Assembly (NCBI GenBank): GCA_037576195.1
Contig: CM075101.1
Span: forward strand, 38,812,001 to 38,876,000
DNA from: Phytoseiulus persimilis
Lineage: Eukaryota > Arthropoda > Arachnida > Mesostigmata > Phytoseiidae
Length of the DNA stretch: 64,000 bases
Direction of reading: 5' to 3'
Of the stretch, positions 37,127-50,396 are shown piece after piece (the first letter of the stretch is position 1; each line of letters begins with the position of its first letter). The translations under genes were made by a program, and so were the position numbers. Under the pieces are notes generated by a model that had not been told where the DNA came from, made no database searches, and worked only from the letters and a program-made list of their open reading frames with translations.

Positions 37127-40100
37127 ACAGCAGGTGTGAGAACGGAGTCCACCCGAGGGCAACTCCTAGCAATGTCACCAACAACTGAATCAGCCGACTG
37201 CAACGAGTTTGCGCACTTACAACGAAGCAGCAGCAAAAACGGTGTTCGGCGCCACTACATGCGTCGACGGTCCACCACAGGAGCATTGTCACCCACTCTC
37301 CTCAAATTAGGGAAACACAACTTTTGTACTTTCACTCAGTTCATCCGAAGCTCATTCTCCCGTTGCGAGTCATCTCCCCCTTGTCCACCTGTTTCCCCGT
37401 TCCGAGTCTATCGAGGTGATGTATTTTTTTCCCTCTTTCGATCCCTGACTCCCCTCCGCCTATCCACCTCCCACTGTGACCCGAGGGAACCGTTATTCGA
37501 GTGGTCGATAACCTCGTGAATTCTCGGCATGCGAGTGTGCGCAACTCGAAAACCATCAAGGTCTGATTCCGCGTTAGATTACTTAGGCGGGAAAGTGTCC
37601 GTTCAAATCTCGGGATTCCATCTCGTCAAATTGTCCCTTCTAACTACTAGTCATTCGGACGCTTGGACCCTTCTAGATATTCTATGCTTGAGCAGATATT
37701 GAAGCTAGAAAGATCCGGTCGAGCCCTTAACGTTCTCATCGGACCATTCTTCCGCGGCTGCCGCTGCGAAGGTTTCGAAAATTCAACCTGAACGATGGCT
37801 CTGTGCCAAACTCAAAATATCCGGCTGCCGGCTGAACATGAGCCAATCTCTCTCAGCGGAGCCTCCGTCGATGGCCTCAGAAATTCGAGTTCCCGGTGAT
37901 TGACCTATTGTCCACCGATTTCATGAGGTTGAGAAGGTTCCGCGCCAAGTTGAAGAGGCAAGCAAGAGTCGCGATTCGAGCTCTGCGAACTCCGCGTTGC
38001 CATTCCATCTGTACTCTCACTCAACTTCCCGCTCCTCACCCACCGAAATTCACGGCTCTAATCCATGGATTCCTCCCTATGCCTTAAAACCTGTGACCCT
38101 TACCCATCGCCTTGACTATACCCTTCAAGTATACCCTCCAAACTCTCATACCTGCCGGAGTGCTGACTCAGACAAATGATCACCGATCATATTCGCAGCA
38201 TCTCTTGCTTGCGAAAGATGGATAGCTAGAAGTTGTGACGTTTTCCACAACTTCATAGCAAAACACTCAGACAAGGGTGAATCTTTTGATATCACTAGAC
38301 CGTTGCTGTTCGTTAGCTTGTTGGAAAACTGTTTTCTTTGCTTCGCCTTCGACAGTTCTCGATCGGAGAAGAGCAGTCGCAGACGCTTGTACTACAAGTC
38401 ACCTCAAACTGTAACGATTCTATTCTCCAAGAAAACTTTTCATTACTTAATTGTGTAGACCACAGTCTGTGGAGAGGCGTACCTTAAGTTGAAAATGCCA
38501 GCATCACATGCGGTGAGGATTAGAGAGAACAAGTTTAAGATTCCCAAGAGGAGAATCAAGAAGAACCGAGAGAGTGAGAGAGAGATACGACTAGGAAGAG
38601 AGTATTATTAGTTCCTCTTCAAACGAGGTCTTCCCACTCAGCCCTGAGCTCATTTACTGTAACTTTTAGTCGATCAGAACGGGGGAGCGTGAACTCTACG
38701 GAGAGGGAAGAAACAGAGATTCACCGTTCAGCAGCCCATTTTTTAAGTGGAGAACCGGACGGAGTGCTGCGTCACTGAGGTCCCAGAGCTGGACGGTAGT
38801 CTGAGTTCAATTGGCGGCATCCAGTAAGGCTGTGAACATTTAATTTTGTACATATTGAGACTTTACATCTTTGAAACAACAACAACAGCAACAACGTTAT
38901 CGGAAATTCCCATCTTCATTATCGTCGATTACGAAGTTACGGTATCGTTATCACTACCATCACTATCACACTCGGAGAAAGCAGTTCCATCACCAGGGAA
39001 GTCATTCTGAATCTTACGGATAATCGTTCTGATGTAGTTCCCTCACCACAATTGTAGGATTATGACGAAATAGAATAGCTGCATCACGCCAACATTTGCA
39101 GAGGCATTTGCCTAGTGTAAATGGCTGAACGAGTGAATGAATGAACGGTTCACTGGATGAAGTGATAGCATAGTTGATCTGTTGAATGCCATGCTGACCG
39201 CAACCGTGAGCAACTGCTTTGTTCGGGGTGAACATGGATGGCAGGGGGACGAGACAGGAAACTATGAGTGATGTTAGCACACTCACACTCGGTTTCGTCC
39301 GTCAACAAACCAAGCGGCAAACATCTCCGCATCACACTACCACCTCTATTTGTCTCGAAAATAACTCAACTCGGTCCGAAATGCGCAACATTGGAGCACA
39401 CCCTCAGGGTCGAGCCTCCCGTTGCGGTACATATCTAGAGTGTATCTCACCACTTCTGTGAGATGCATTCATCATCGCGAACTCGTGGACAAAAACTCGA
39501 GGATTGCTTATGATGCATTGAACGCAGCGGAGAAAATCCAGCAAATGAGCATCAGCTCAGTGGAGACACCCAGACGAAAGCAAACTTACCCCACCTAATC
39601 GCTACAACTGGTCCATTCTGGGCTGATGTCTAGTGCCGCGAACCGTACCAGTTCTGGGAACGCCAGGTAGGAGCTGAGATGAGTGTTGTTTGATTGATTG
39701 ATTGCACATCTGAAATTCCATTTCTTGTTTTCGAGTATCAGAGGAGCCAGAGTTGACGACAATGGAGAGCTATTAATCTTGGAATGGAGACTCTTCTGAT
39801 GTATGTACATACGATTGTATTATATTCGGGTGTTGTTCTGGTTGCTATATCGACAGTCTTCTACGATGAGTTCTCTTAACCTGATTTTAACGTCTGTCAC
39901 GCTCTGTCTGGAGGGCTCGAGCCCTCTTTTGTGATTTCTTAGGAGACGAAAATGATGGTGAGATCAAACAAGACCTGCGGCTTAATTACAACAACTGCGT
40001 CCACCAAAACCACGATGACAGTCGTTAGGTTTGTTCGAGGTATATCATCGATGCAATAGGATCACGTTCCGCAAGGAATCCCCCCGCTCTATCGGAACTT

Positions 40101-40390
40101 TATCGTTGGCAACTCAGCTTTGTCATTGCAATCGTCATTATTACCATCATTAGTATTATTGTTGCCGTCTTCATTGAATATGAAATGGGAACCGACCGTA
40201 GATCAATTGATTCGCGGCTCCTGAAGTTGCTTCCATTGTACCCGACAGAATACGGGCGACTTCTCGAAGCACAGTCTAGAGAGCGGTTTTCGACTTGTTC
40301 CCGATCGATCCCTTTCCGAGCTTGAAGCTGTTGAGCTTGGGCGTTTCGAAGAGGAGAAACGCGAGATACTAGGATGCTGCGTCATACAGA

Positions 40391-40810
40391 ACCTCTCACT
40401 CTCGTGTGGAGTCGACCAACGCGGTAAAGCATGATTCGCTGAGACCAGAATCATACGATACGTATGAGGAGATCACCCGCGATGAGGTGAAGAGAGATAT
40501 TCGCATTGAAAATACACAGCGTAGAATTGGAATGCTCGTGTCGCGAGCACGGCTTACTGAAATGAACGTTGAGATTGCGAGCTGTCTATTTTTCTTTGTC
40601 TTCCTCGTCGCCGTGATCGATACAAAATCGCTACTAACTCAATTAGACATGGAATCATTTCGGAGCGTCTGGTCGTCAATAGAGTTGCCGACTCTTGGTA
40701 GGAAAGAAGAGCTGACGATGTTCAGAGGATCATCACGCTGTATTCAACGAGTCTCTCAGCCGAAGATAACCACGACTGCCTTCGACGATTACCGAGTCGA
40801 TGAGATATAA
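40391..40810 (+). CDS. Weak candidate ORF with one hydrophobic segment
   Basis: This is the longest open frame (about 134 codons) between PIP5K and the dehydrogenase cluster. Composition is protein-like, with an acidic start (DTYEEITRDEVKRD) and one hydrophobic stretch (CLFFFVFLVAV) that could span a membrane. The first ATG is internal, no family is recognised, and it may be chance or part of a 3' UTR. Confidence 0.2.
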   Translation, partial: TSHSRVESTNAVKHDSLRPESYDTYEEITRDEVKRDIRIENTQRRIGMLVSRARLTEMNVEIASCLFFFVFLVAVIDTKSLLTQLDMESFRSVWSSIELPTLGRKEELTMFRGSSRCIQRVSQPKITTTAFDDYRVDEI

Positions 40811-40854
40811 AATGATGATGATAATAATAATTATAATGATAACAATAATAATGA
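40811..40854. repeat. ATG/ATA/ATT-type microsatellite
   Basis: An imperfect AT-rich trinucleotide repeat directly following the stop of the preceding open frame. Confidence 0.8.
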
Positions 40855-41509
40855 CATGGAGATTAACACCGGTGTTATAAGCTGGAAGGAACAGAAGCGG
40901 AAACATTGATCGTTTCCTGAGGAAAACCGAGACCGCGAAGGCCACCGATGACGAGCCGAAAACTCATAGAGTGAATAATCAGAAGAATGGAGCGCGACGA
41001 ATACGAGAAAAGATAAAGAAATCCCAGTCGGAGGGGTACACAGACTGTAATAAGTTTAAATGAGATAACATGGAAGAGCAAAAGCAGTTATAAGATTGAG
41101 AATTAAATAAAGTAGACATCATCACAAAGCGCAGTCGCAAGTTCAGAACGCGATCAGAGTCATTTTCATTTTCCTCATTGAGGAGAAACTCATTTCGATG
41201 CTCATCCCGTCCCTTTTTATTAGAATATTACAAGTCACGATCCATCTCGATTCAGATGCTCTGTTCGAACGAATTAAACTGGAGGTCTAGTCCTGGACAG
41301 ACGCAAGTTTCGAATGCGTGAACACTATTCAACTCGATCTACTGTCATGAACAGTAAATTATTGAAGGATTTCCAATTCAAAGGGTCTCCACACTGCTTG
41401 GGGTCATCAAAGCATTACTTGAAGCACTTGCGAGCTTCAAAAACAGTATTTATTTGCGCCAGAGTGGTGTGGCCCGCTGCATCATCTCTGCATTGAGTTA
41501 TTGCTCGCA

Positions 41510-44071
41510 CTAAATCTTATAAGGGGAGGGCAGTTCAAGCAAACGGCAGGTCTCCTCGAATAGCGTTCTACGTCGTCCAGAGTCGCTGACTCTCCAGTTA
41601 TCCCATCCGAAATCACAGTCCACAAAATACTTTCCCGTGATCCCTTCGAGATCTTTGCTGACAGCCACATGGCTAATGGTCTGAGCCGCCTCCGCAGGAC
41701 TCTGTGTAGAGAATATTTGGGAAATCAATAATATTTCCTCCTCAGAGGAATAGCCTGCTCAGTGCTCCTCCTTTCCGCTCGAACAGCAAGACTCCCCCGA
41801 CCGTCGTGCGACGGTGTGGCACTGACTCTGGAAGACTCACCTTTCCGAACAGTTGATAGATGAAATGGAAGAACACGGCCATCGACGTGGTTCCGTGGAA
41901 AGTTATTCTCGTTTTCGTAGCTCCGGGATGCACAGCGTTGACATGGATGTTATCATCTGTAAGGGAAGAATCGAGAGTTTCTGGTGAAGACCCGCATCCA
42001 ATGGATGGTCCGTATTAAGAAGGGGATCCCCGTCTCCGTTGCGGAAAATTAAGGGATTTCAGCTCCAATAGAGAGATAATTATGAGTTTCACCGGTTACG
42101 AATCGTATATTCGACTGCGAGTTCTCTCTTTGAGCGCAAGGAAAATCATAGATTAGAGAGGCAATAGAAGAGAACGCTCACGTCGGAAGACTTTGGCCAG
42201 CTCCTTCGAAACCATGTTGAGCGCGAGCTTACTGTTCGCATACATCTGTAGGGGACTTTCGTACCAACAGTGCTCTCGAGTAACATCAGTAGAAATAGAT
42301 CCTAGAATTCCTACATGGTGCAAGTTCGAAGAGACGTTGACAACCCTGGCTGAGGAACTTTTGCGTAAGATTTCTGGAAGGAGAAAGTGCGTGATTAATG
42401 TCGATGCAAGACTGCATCAGCTTTTCTCTGACAAGCTGTCAGGGAGAAATTTCTCCCGACGAGATGGACGCACGGTTCGAAAACGGGGCTAGTGTAACGT
42501 CAGGATAGTGAAACCTGAAGGGCTCGATTCCCAAAAATTATGGGGGCTACGTCTATAGGGGTTGCTGAAGATTAGATGTCACCCTTCATGAAAATGACGT
42601 CAGAAGAGCAGACCGCCCTCCAAAATGTATCGGGATCGTCTCAAGCGGACCGAGGACTGTCCATGTTTCGAAGGCGAAATCGAAAAGGTTCGAGAAATAT
42701 AAAAAACCCTTACAGCGATCGTCCCCAAGAGGGTCGAAAGAGCTTGCCGGGACCATAAGGTAGCACGACCTGTACGGGACCCGTGCTGACTGTATTCCAA
42801 GAGGTGACGCATTCGCCGTCGTGAATTATTGCTTTATTACTCACCGTACAGAAGTAGCGTGAGATAGACCGAGCTGAGGTAATTTGTTTGGTAAGTTACT
42901 TCGAAACCGTCCTCGGTGAATATGTTGATGCCTTCAGCTGGAATCCAGGTCAGTTGGTCAGAAAAATGAAAGATCGTTTAACTTCCTATGATGTCGAACA
43001 CCAGCCGAGCGAAGGTCGAGAAAGCTGAGGTCTTCTCGTCAATGGAACTGCAGCTCGGCTCAGCCGTTTTTGAGGTACAAGGTCGAGTGTGTCGGTGAAA
43101 CTATCATGTAACTTCAAGGGAACTCGGGAGAGGAAATAATGCGCAACCGAATTCTATCTTCGCCGATACGTCATTGAAAAAGCTAGAAATATTTTCAGTC
43201 AACTGAGTGTTGTAGTGCGCGTTCCAGGGCTTCGGACCTCAAACGATCGATCCAAACCGTCTTTTTTCTGAATTATTCGCTTCTGCGGGAGATCTACTCA
43301 CGAATGACTGCTGCGTTGTTGATGAGTATGTCGAGACAAGTCTCTTTCTCTGACAGTTCTCGAGCCGCCCTTTTCACGCTTTTCAGAGAACATAAATCCA
43401 TTTGGATGGCGCGACAGTCACCTCCGAGATCATTTGCGACTTCTCGCCCGCGCTTGAGATCACGGCAAGCTATCCAAACTCGACATCCGCGTCGAAGAAT
43501 ATCACGAGCAACCTCGACGCCGATACCTGTTTTATGGGTTAGGGTTGGATATCAGCGGGGTTGTCTATACCGGGCGGAACTATTGCATGGAAGAAAAGTT
43601 CATGCTCGATCCATGTGAAGAACTCGGTCGATAGAAGTCGAACATTCCCTTCATTCTCTCGGAGCTACATGCCGACGCAAAATTGCGAGAACGCTTCGAC
43701 GAAAGCTCAGATACTATCCCCAGTGAGACGGAACACGATAAAATTGATACGGAGCGGATTCGGGATCAGGTCAGATGCGAATATTTCTCCGCTTCGATGC
43801 AATGGATAGTCGGCAGCGATCCGGTCCAGGAAAGGATCCGGGAGAGTGCCCCGTTGTGAAGGTGAGCTCAATAAGGAAAAAACACGGAGCCAGCAGAAAT
43901 ACTCCAATAAATCCACTCACCTTGTGTTGCTCCTGTAATCAGAGCCACTTTTCCGTCCAAACGCTCTTTCCCAGTGAATTTTCCTTTACTCTTCTGCAAA
44001 TAAACCTTGAGCACTATCCCGTAGACAACGCTGCCCCAAAGGACAACGTAGAGGATGGTCCAGCCCAACAT
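41510..44071 (-). CDS. Membrane-anchored short-chain dehydrogenase (retinol dehydrogenase 11-14 type), copy 1
   Basis: Six exons with matching phases: 44071-43921, 43526-43302, 42937-42845, 42373-42182, 41956-41841, 41701-41510; 322 residues. Residues about 4-25 form an N-terminal anchor (ILYVVLWGSVVYGIVLKVYL). The cofactor site is TGATQGIG, and the Arg in WIACRD after the second strand suggests NADP(H). NNAA follows, then the active site: Ser in RVVNVSS and Tyr/Lys in YANSK. The C-terminal part has HVNAVHPGATKTRI instead of the commoner HPGYVxTD, and GKYFVDCDFGW near the end. Family members reduce or oxidise retinoids, steroids or lipid aldehydes at the ER; the substrate here cannot be told. 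It is transcribed divergently from copy 2 and is clearly more distant from copies 2 and 3 than they are from each other. Confidence 0.9.
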
Positions 44072-44095
44072 TTTAGTTCACAGTCCTCGGGTCGT

Positions 44096-44393
44096 ATCCG
44101 AAGACCCCAGCTTGACAAGAGTCCTCCTTCGGAATCGGTGGCTCGTGCCAATGGAGCTCACTCCATCTGGGGAACTGGTCACATGGAGAAGCACTTTGCT
44201 GGTTTCATTGTTCTCAATCGAAACCAATATGCTAAAATCTGAGGAGAGAGGAAACACACAAATACTTTCGACCGACGACTTCTGTTGTGTCCGGTATTAG
44301 CACATCACGGAATGAATTCTGTCGCGGATACAACTGAAGCTGTAGCTCCTCGCTTTCAGCACGAGAAAGCAGCCTGCCGCGTTTTCGGGGTTC
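44096..44393 (+). repeat. Duplicated intergenic segment A (left copy)
   Basis: Aligns by eye with 50107-50396: shared ATCCGAAGAC, ACTGGT(C/T)ACATG, ACCAATATGCTAA and GGTATTAGCACATC blocks in the same order and spacing. The offset of about 6.0 kb equals the spacing of the two tandem dehydrogenase genes. The homology starts only about 25 bp upstream of the copy 1 start codon. Confidence 0.8.
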
Positions 44394-46260
44394 AAGGCGA
44401 GGGAAAGGGTATTCTGGGACGGCGACTTTCTGGCTCACGGTTACAACACTGCTGAAACGATTCGAAGGTCACCAGATAACTTCGGCGCCCCGTTCAACCG
44501 TAGAAAGCTCATGATCGAGAATGATTAGGCGAATCTCGGATCCGAATCATCTGGGGGTTGATCTCTTCAGGAGCTCGACCCCGACTCATAGTTATGAGCG
44601 AGCTTTGATGAAATGCCGCAAGCCTGAATCACAGTGGCTCTCAGGCTCTGGGTCGCAGTTCACAGGAAGAGTCATAGGAAGGCTTTCGATGGGTCGCGAA
44701 GGATTAGGAGAACTCCGGACATTAGAGAGAGGCTTCTCAGGATTCAAGTTCGGCGCTCTTGTGACCCGGTCACATGATAACTCGGTCATCAGCGTAGCTG
44801 GGAGCAAGAGCTCCTCTTGGCTTATACGCCCGAGCATTGAGTCGATTGCATTCGACGTCTGTTGGCCCCCTCAGAATCATGTCAGAAGAACCCTGGCCTG
44901 TGCCCCAGGAATCGTATTCTCCACCCCCCGGATCACGAGTCGCTACACACCGTGGATAGATTATAGGTGCCTCATCTCATGAGTGAAAGTGAAATGTAGG
45001 GTAGCGAGAATGACCGGAATCATGCAAGATTGAGCAGGAGCGATTTGTTCCATGGTCGAATGAAATGTCTTGGTTAACTCTCTCCTCAGCACACGTCAAG
45101 CGCCTTTCGGGGTGTCGGAACCTCGAGAAGATACTCTCTCAACGGAGCAATCACGCTGAGGCTGCACGGATCATGCCCGTGTTTGCCTAGGACATTCAAT
45201 CCGTCTCGGTCCGTTCGTCGGCTCAGCATGCGCGAGTGGCGGTCTGATGGAACTCTTCAACTCTAATTGTCAATACGGAGCTGCCATGCAGATTCTTCTA
45301 CCATCGCCGCCTCGATAACGAGCGGTGAGAGGTCTTCCGGCGAGCTGGAGCGTATCATGAGTCCTGATTATCATGGATAGAGAAGGCAGAGCGCGATGCC
45401 GCTTTCGAGCATTGAGAGAGGAAACGAAATAATACATACGCCGAAGCTGCTTTGGATAGTTTCGCCGCAGTCGAGGCTCGTCTTTTGTGATTCACATCAT
45501 CACAGCATCGTGATGACATCGAGTTAAAATGACCTTGTCTTCAACTCCAAGTCCCTGTTTTCCTGGTTTGTCCCGGGCGCGGCTCGAACTAGAAACGCCA
45601 TTGATGGTAACAATCCGCAGAGTCTCTTACAGCATTTAGAAGAACGTCGGAGATCCCGCATCCGGCAAGTGGAAGCGTATTGCCCTCATGTCCAGTCCTG
45701 CAGTTCCAGCGCAGAAACCTCGCGGATCAGCCAAGTATCCCACGACAGAGCGTTGGACTTTTCACGACAAAGTCTCGACCTCTCCAACATTGCGGTCCGA
45801 CAATCTGGTTGAGGTGATTGAAGCCAGATCTTCCAGCGTCGTTGTCGAAACCTCGACGCCGTATCGAATTATGTGAGCAAAGCATGATTGTTTCGACATT
45901 TTCGCTCATGCACGAGAAGGTGCTCGAAGATCGTTCGAAACAGGAAGAATCATTTTCCCTAACGCGAGCCTTCGCACTCGCCACATCAGTCGAGCCAGAC
46001 TAGTTCCTCATTGGATTTAGTGAAAATACGGTGCACCCCCGCGCGCATGCTCTCACACTACTACGCACACGGGCAGCAATACCAACACGAGGCAATAGTA
46101 TTCCACACAGCTTTGACGAGGGGTTGCAGTGAGTGCACACTCAGGATCACATCCATTTGCGGAGTTCTGGATATCCCTCAAGCATCGGAGGAACAACCCA
46201 AGTGCCTGTCCAATACCGCTGCCTCCTGTCCCGTCCTCGGCGCTGTTACAGACGTTGATC
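44394..46260. other. Intergenic region between divergent dehydrogenase genes
   Basis: Shared upstream region of copies 1 and 2. A 153-codon open frame at 44521-44982 plus has no recognisable domain and I do not call it. The proximal part contains promoter-like repeat B. Confidence 0.5.
45993..46056 (+). repeat. Duplicated promoter-proximal segment B (left copy)
   Basis: Matches 51934-52001: GTTCCTCATTGG, then GCACC, then CGCGCATGC with a CTC-CAC tail. It lies about 200-270 bp upstream of the copy 2 ATG, the same relative place as its partner before copy 3, so it probably carries conserved promoter sequence. Confidence 0.7.
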
Positions 46261-48595
46261 ATGATGTGGTTCATCTTCGTTTTCCTGTCATTGGCTGTCG
46301 TTCTGTGGCTTTACGCCAGGATCTCTTGCGGGCGGTGTGTTTGTCCGCGGGATCGTATCTCTGGCAAAACTGTCGTGATCACCGGTGGCAACGGAGGTAA
46401 GATGCTTTTTCAGAGAGATCCCTCTCAACTCCAATCATGAGATCTAATCGTTCTGTTTCTCGTCCTCTTCTTCTTTCTGTTCTAATTCATCGCTGGTGGC
46501 GGGAGCGTTTTCTCAAACGCCGACGAACGCTTGACTAGAACAGACGATCACAGGCAGCAAATCGCTGGTTCGTTCGTTCAGCCTGACGGAGGAGACATCG
46601 GGAACCCCGCTCAAATTCTGAGATCAACTCTGGTTCCAATCGATTCTAACACGGCGCCTTCTCTTTTGAAGGAATCGGAAAATGTGTTTCGGCGGAACTC
46701 GCGAAAGCTGGCGCGAACTTGATCATAGGCTGCCGGAATACGATGAAGGCTGAAAACTTGAAAGCCGAGTGGGCCAAAAAAGGTTACAAAGGTTAGATGA
46801 GAATCCCCCGTTGATTCTGCTCAGTTGTAGGTCAATATTGCTCAGTTGCGCATACTTTCAATCTTCTCAGGCTCGAAACTATTCGTTTCCTTTCTTCATA
46901 GGTACGGTGCACGTTCTTTATCTGAACCTCATGTCATTCGCGAGCGTTCGGAGTTTCGCCGAGGGAGTCGCAAAGATCTCTCCCACCGTGGATGTTCTCG
47001 TCAACAACGCTGGCATGGGTAGGATGATCTTGAGAGCGTAGCAGCATTCCATCACTGATTCTCCATTCCATAGAATCGGTTCGGACTCTCGAATTCCAAC
47101 AGATTCGAGAAAACGTTGTCTATCCCGGACGATTATGATCATCCAGGACCGCTTACGCCTCTGGTTCATCTATGTTCTGGGACAAAAACATCCTTCTAAT
47201 CTCTGTTTCAAATTTTCGTAAACAACAAATTCGCACGAATTCCGTCCTAGACACAATGAGACTCAAATTGCTCCGAGTCGGAGAATATGAACAAGTCTCT
47301 GAGGGAAACTGGACTTTCGAGGGATTCTATTCTATGCATTAGGAGGAAAAGAAATCCAGGCTTGTGTAGCTCGAGCACCCATGTTGTTTAACCAGAAAAT
47401 TATCGTGAACTTTTTTCGCCAATTTCTCCTAGCGCCGCACGACTTCAAGAAAACCGAGGACAACTTTGAAAGCGCTTACCAGACGAATTACCTGTCAGCT
47501 TTCCTGTTGACTCATTTGCTCCTGCGTGAGTGCTTCTCCTGTATCAGCATGGTTTGACCAACAGCGATGAATAGTGGAGGAAATTCTTGGAACGAACGTC
47601 ATTGAGCAAAACTGGAACATTATTTTCCTCCAGCCTCTATGAATAATTGACGCTGTGGGGGAACCATTTTGAATACCAGCAGTTTGGTTGAATCTCTGCA
47701 GCGATCATCAAACGAGATGGAGGGCGGATCGTGAACGTTTCCTCTGTTTTGCACATCCTGGGTTCGGAGCGTCGCTTGGCCAAAAACGAATTCGCTACCG
47801 AAAACGACTTCAATTATCGAAGCCGCATTTACTGCGACTCGAAGCTTGCGATCGCTTACTGGACGAAGACTCTCGCGACGAAATTGGCTGGAACCGGTAA
47901 TGGTCTAAGAATCTCGTGTCTAGAGCCGCCGCCTCGCGGGATAGTTCTCTATCTGGCTGTATTGAAGTTATAATTGTGATCGAAGTCCTTCCACACAACA
48001 ACGAGAGCGTCTACAATAAATCAGCTTTCGTTGCTCTACAAAGGCATCACGGTGAATTGCTGCCATCCGGGCTACGTTCACACCGACATCTTCTCATCTG
48101 AAAAAGGATTTTTCATGCTTGCCGTGCTCAGGCTGTTCGCGCATATCTACGCCAAGGTGGGTGAAAATGGAGTACGAATCTGTGATTCGGAACTACGATG
48201 ATTCGTTCTAATTCAAATATCCACAGACTCCAGAGGAAGGAGCGGACCCGATTCTTCACCTCATTCTCTCCGAGGATGCGTCACTTATCACCGGTGTGTG
48301 ACAGTTCGTCTCTTCAAGCTTTCATTGTAGATCTCAATCCCAGCAGAAGAAAATGTCTCTGCTTTCCAAATTCGCTGAATTGCGAAGCCCCTAAACCTCC
48401 ACCTCCCCATACCGCTCTGAGATATGCCATCGAAACTCTCGGAACCGAATCTCGATCCTAATACTCATTCCTTGTTCAGGGAAATATTGGGCCGATTGCG
48501 TCGCCGTGAAGTACTCGCGGCGCCCACTGAGGAGGAAAATCGCCGAGATCGTGTGGAAAAACACCCTGAGTCATTGCAAGGTTGAGGATATCTGA
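46261..48595 (+). CDS. Membrane-anchored short-chain dehydrogenase (retinol dehydrogenase 11-14 type), copy 2
   Basis: Eight exons: 46261-46396, 46672-46791, 46902-47018, 47433-47525, 47702-47896, 48044-48156, 48227-48293, 48480-48595; all phases agree; 318 residues. An N-terminal signal anchor (about 3-18, WFIFVFLSLAVVLWLY) is followed by a Cys-rich CGRCVCP loop. The Rossmann motif TGGNGGIG is at 41-48, IIGCRN (Arg67, NADP-type) follows, NNAG is at 120-123, the catalytic Ser is in IVNVSS (about 170), and Tyr199/Lys203 are in YCDSK. HPGYVHTDIF and a TPEEGADPILHL segment complete the family pattern. ATG 46261 is followed at once by a second Met codon. It is an ER-type enzyme on a lipid alcohol or aldehyde of unknown identity. 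The exon structure and total length are the same as in copy 3. Confidence 0.92.
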
Positions 48596-50106
48596 GAAGT
48601 GAGGAAAATCACGAGGACTCTTGCTCAATTTCCCTTCGAGCGGATTGGATGATCTGTGAGTGCCAAAGCCACGTGGCTTGGCTCCTGTTAATGTTTCCGC
48701 GGATCGCGTTCGTAGCCATTCACGCAGAGTCAACAGAAGCAGCCGCGGTCGCTCAGGATGAAGCCTCAGAGGTGAATCCGTCCGATCACAACCAAATCTA
48801 GCACATTCAGTCCTCATTCTGTTAACGTGTCTGTAGAATCAGCGCAAGAAGCGTCGACCAACTGTCAACTGGAGGGGAGCAACCCCGATCAGTGGATTGT
48901 GAACTCGCTCGAGGGGAGCCCGATGAGTCCACCTGAACGCTATGAAATACTCGAATAAAAATCGGGACAAGAGCCCGTTGATTCTGATGGAATCCGCATT
49001 ATGATCACCTCGAATATCCCGAAACACCTGTTTAGGTCTCAATAATTGTGAATGTTCCGCGTCACCGCCGTTATTACGCTCTTCATTTCGTCAATCCATT
49101 GTCGGACTATGGATCAAGGACTTCATGGGATATGAGGAACGCCACCTATGACAACGCGTCAGTTGAGGAATCATTTTATGTATTCGAGCACCCATTGTTT
49201 CGATGATCTCTTCCTCCTCATTTTATCGATTTCCTTAGTCTGGAGGAGTTTCTGACTCGTTCAGAATTTGAGAGTTGAGTAACGAGCTCCACTGACTGCA
49301 AGTCATCGGGTTTCTAAGGCGAGAGAACCGTTATCTTTATGATGAACTACGTGTTTCTGTGCGACTGTTATGGAGTAGGTCGATGTCCTCAGCAACGACG
49401 AATCCTCCTCAGGAAGCGCTTCAGTCCCGACCTCAACAGCAAGCTCGGCCCCTCCTCGTTACATCCAGACTCGGCTTCGGCTTACCCGTCTAACTTCTGC
49501 GCAAGTTCTCGAAGCGATGACTGCGAGGTGAAGCCTTGATTGAGAGACGTCTGCTTGCGGCGTTCCCGCCGATTGGCTTGTCGAATGTGGGCTTCGGTTC
49601 CTCATCAGAATTCAGGAGGAGAGCTATGCTCGTTGTGTCTTTGCGTCTTCGTCTCCCGGCATCTTGACGGCGACCCTCCACTTCCGAGGGCCAGCGAACG
49701 ATACGCAGGTTTTGTGGGGAGCCCACAATGGTGAAGCGGTTCGCGAATCCCCGACTTGGCCACTCGCGAGATCAAGTCAATCCATTGGTGCTCGACTCCC
49801 ACTCCCAACTAGATCACGGGCCGCATGAATTGGATGACCCGTTGCTCCAATGCCGGATTCAATCTCGAGCCTGGGAAACGATTTGAGATCCCCTCTCCCG
49901 CTTGGCTTCAGCTTCTGGAAGCATTGATTCCTGGGCCTGATGGCCGCAGCTCTACATCGCAGATTTCGTCAGCAAATCTCGAAGAGTTCTGACAATTTTC
50001 TCCGCTGGAACGGCAGGTGAACCTCAAGCTCCGTTTCTCGAATAACTGACATGTATCGGGTGGTCGAGTCCTGAATGGGGGCTCTAACTCACTGGAATCT
50101 CAGTTA
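48596..50106. other. Downstream flank of dehydrogenase copy 2
   Basis: No gene is seen. It includes the 3' UTR of copy 2; I could not fix a polyadenylation signal. It ends at the boundary of the duplicated segment. Confidence 0.5.
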
Positions 50107-50396
50107 ATCCGAAGACTTCCGCACTGAGGGTGAACACCCTGAAGAATGCCGACGCGAGCCGATCACTTCATATGAAAAACTGGTTACATGAGAAAGCCCT
50201 TAGCTGCTTCCTCTGTTCCGAATCGGAACCAATATGCTAATATATCAGGGGAGAGAGAACATACGAAGAGATTTGCCCCACAGCTTCTATCGCATGCGGT
50301 ATTAGCACATCGCGAAATGAATCCTGTCGCACTTAACTGGAACTGTGGCTTCTCGCTCACAGCGTGGGAATGAAGCCTGACTCACGTTCGGGGCTT
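50107..50396 (+). repeat. Duplicated intergenic segment A (right copy)
   Basis: Partner of 44096-44393 in the same orientation, with substitutions and small indels. It begins about 2.1 kb upstream of copy 3, as the left copy does upstream of copy 2. Confidence 0.8.

Larger units (their letters stand above)
37127..41509. other. PIP5K 3' UTR and spacer
   Basis: No recognised gene. AATAAA at 41105 could end a 4 kb PIP5K 3' UTR, although an earlier end is equally possible. A trinucleotide/AT-rich repeat lies at 40811-40854. A plus-strand frame at 40391-40810 is listed separately. Confidence 0.45.

Noticed and set aside
44521..44982. 153-codon open frame between the divergent dehydrogenase genes
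   Set aside because: No recognised domain, and I saw no matching open frame in the right-hand duplicated unit.
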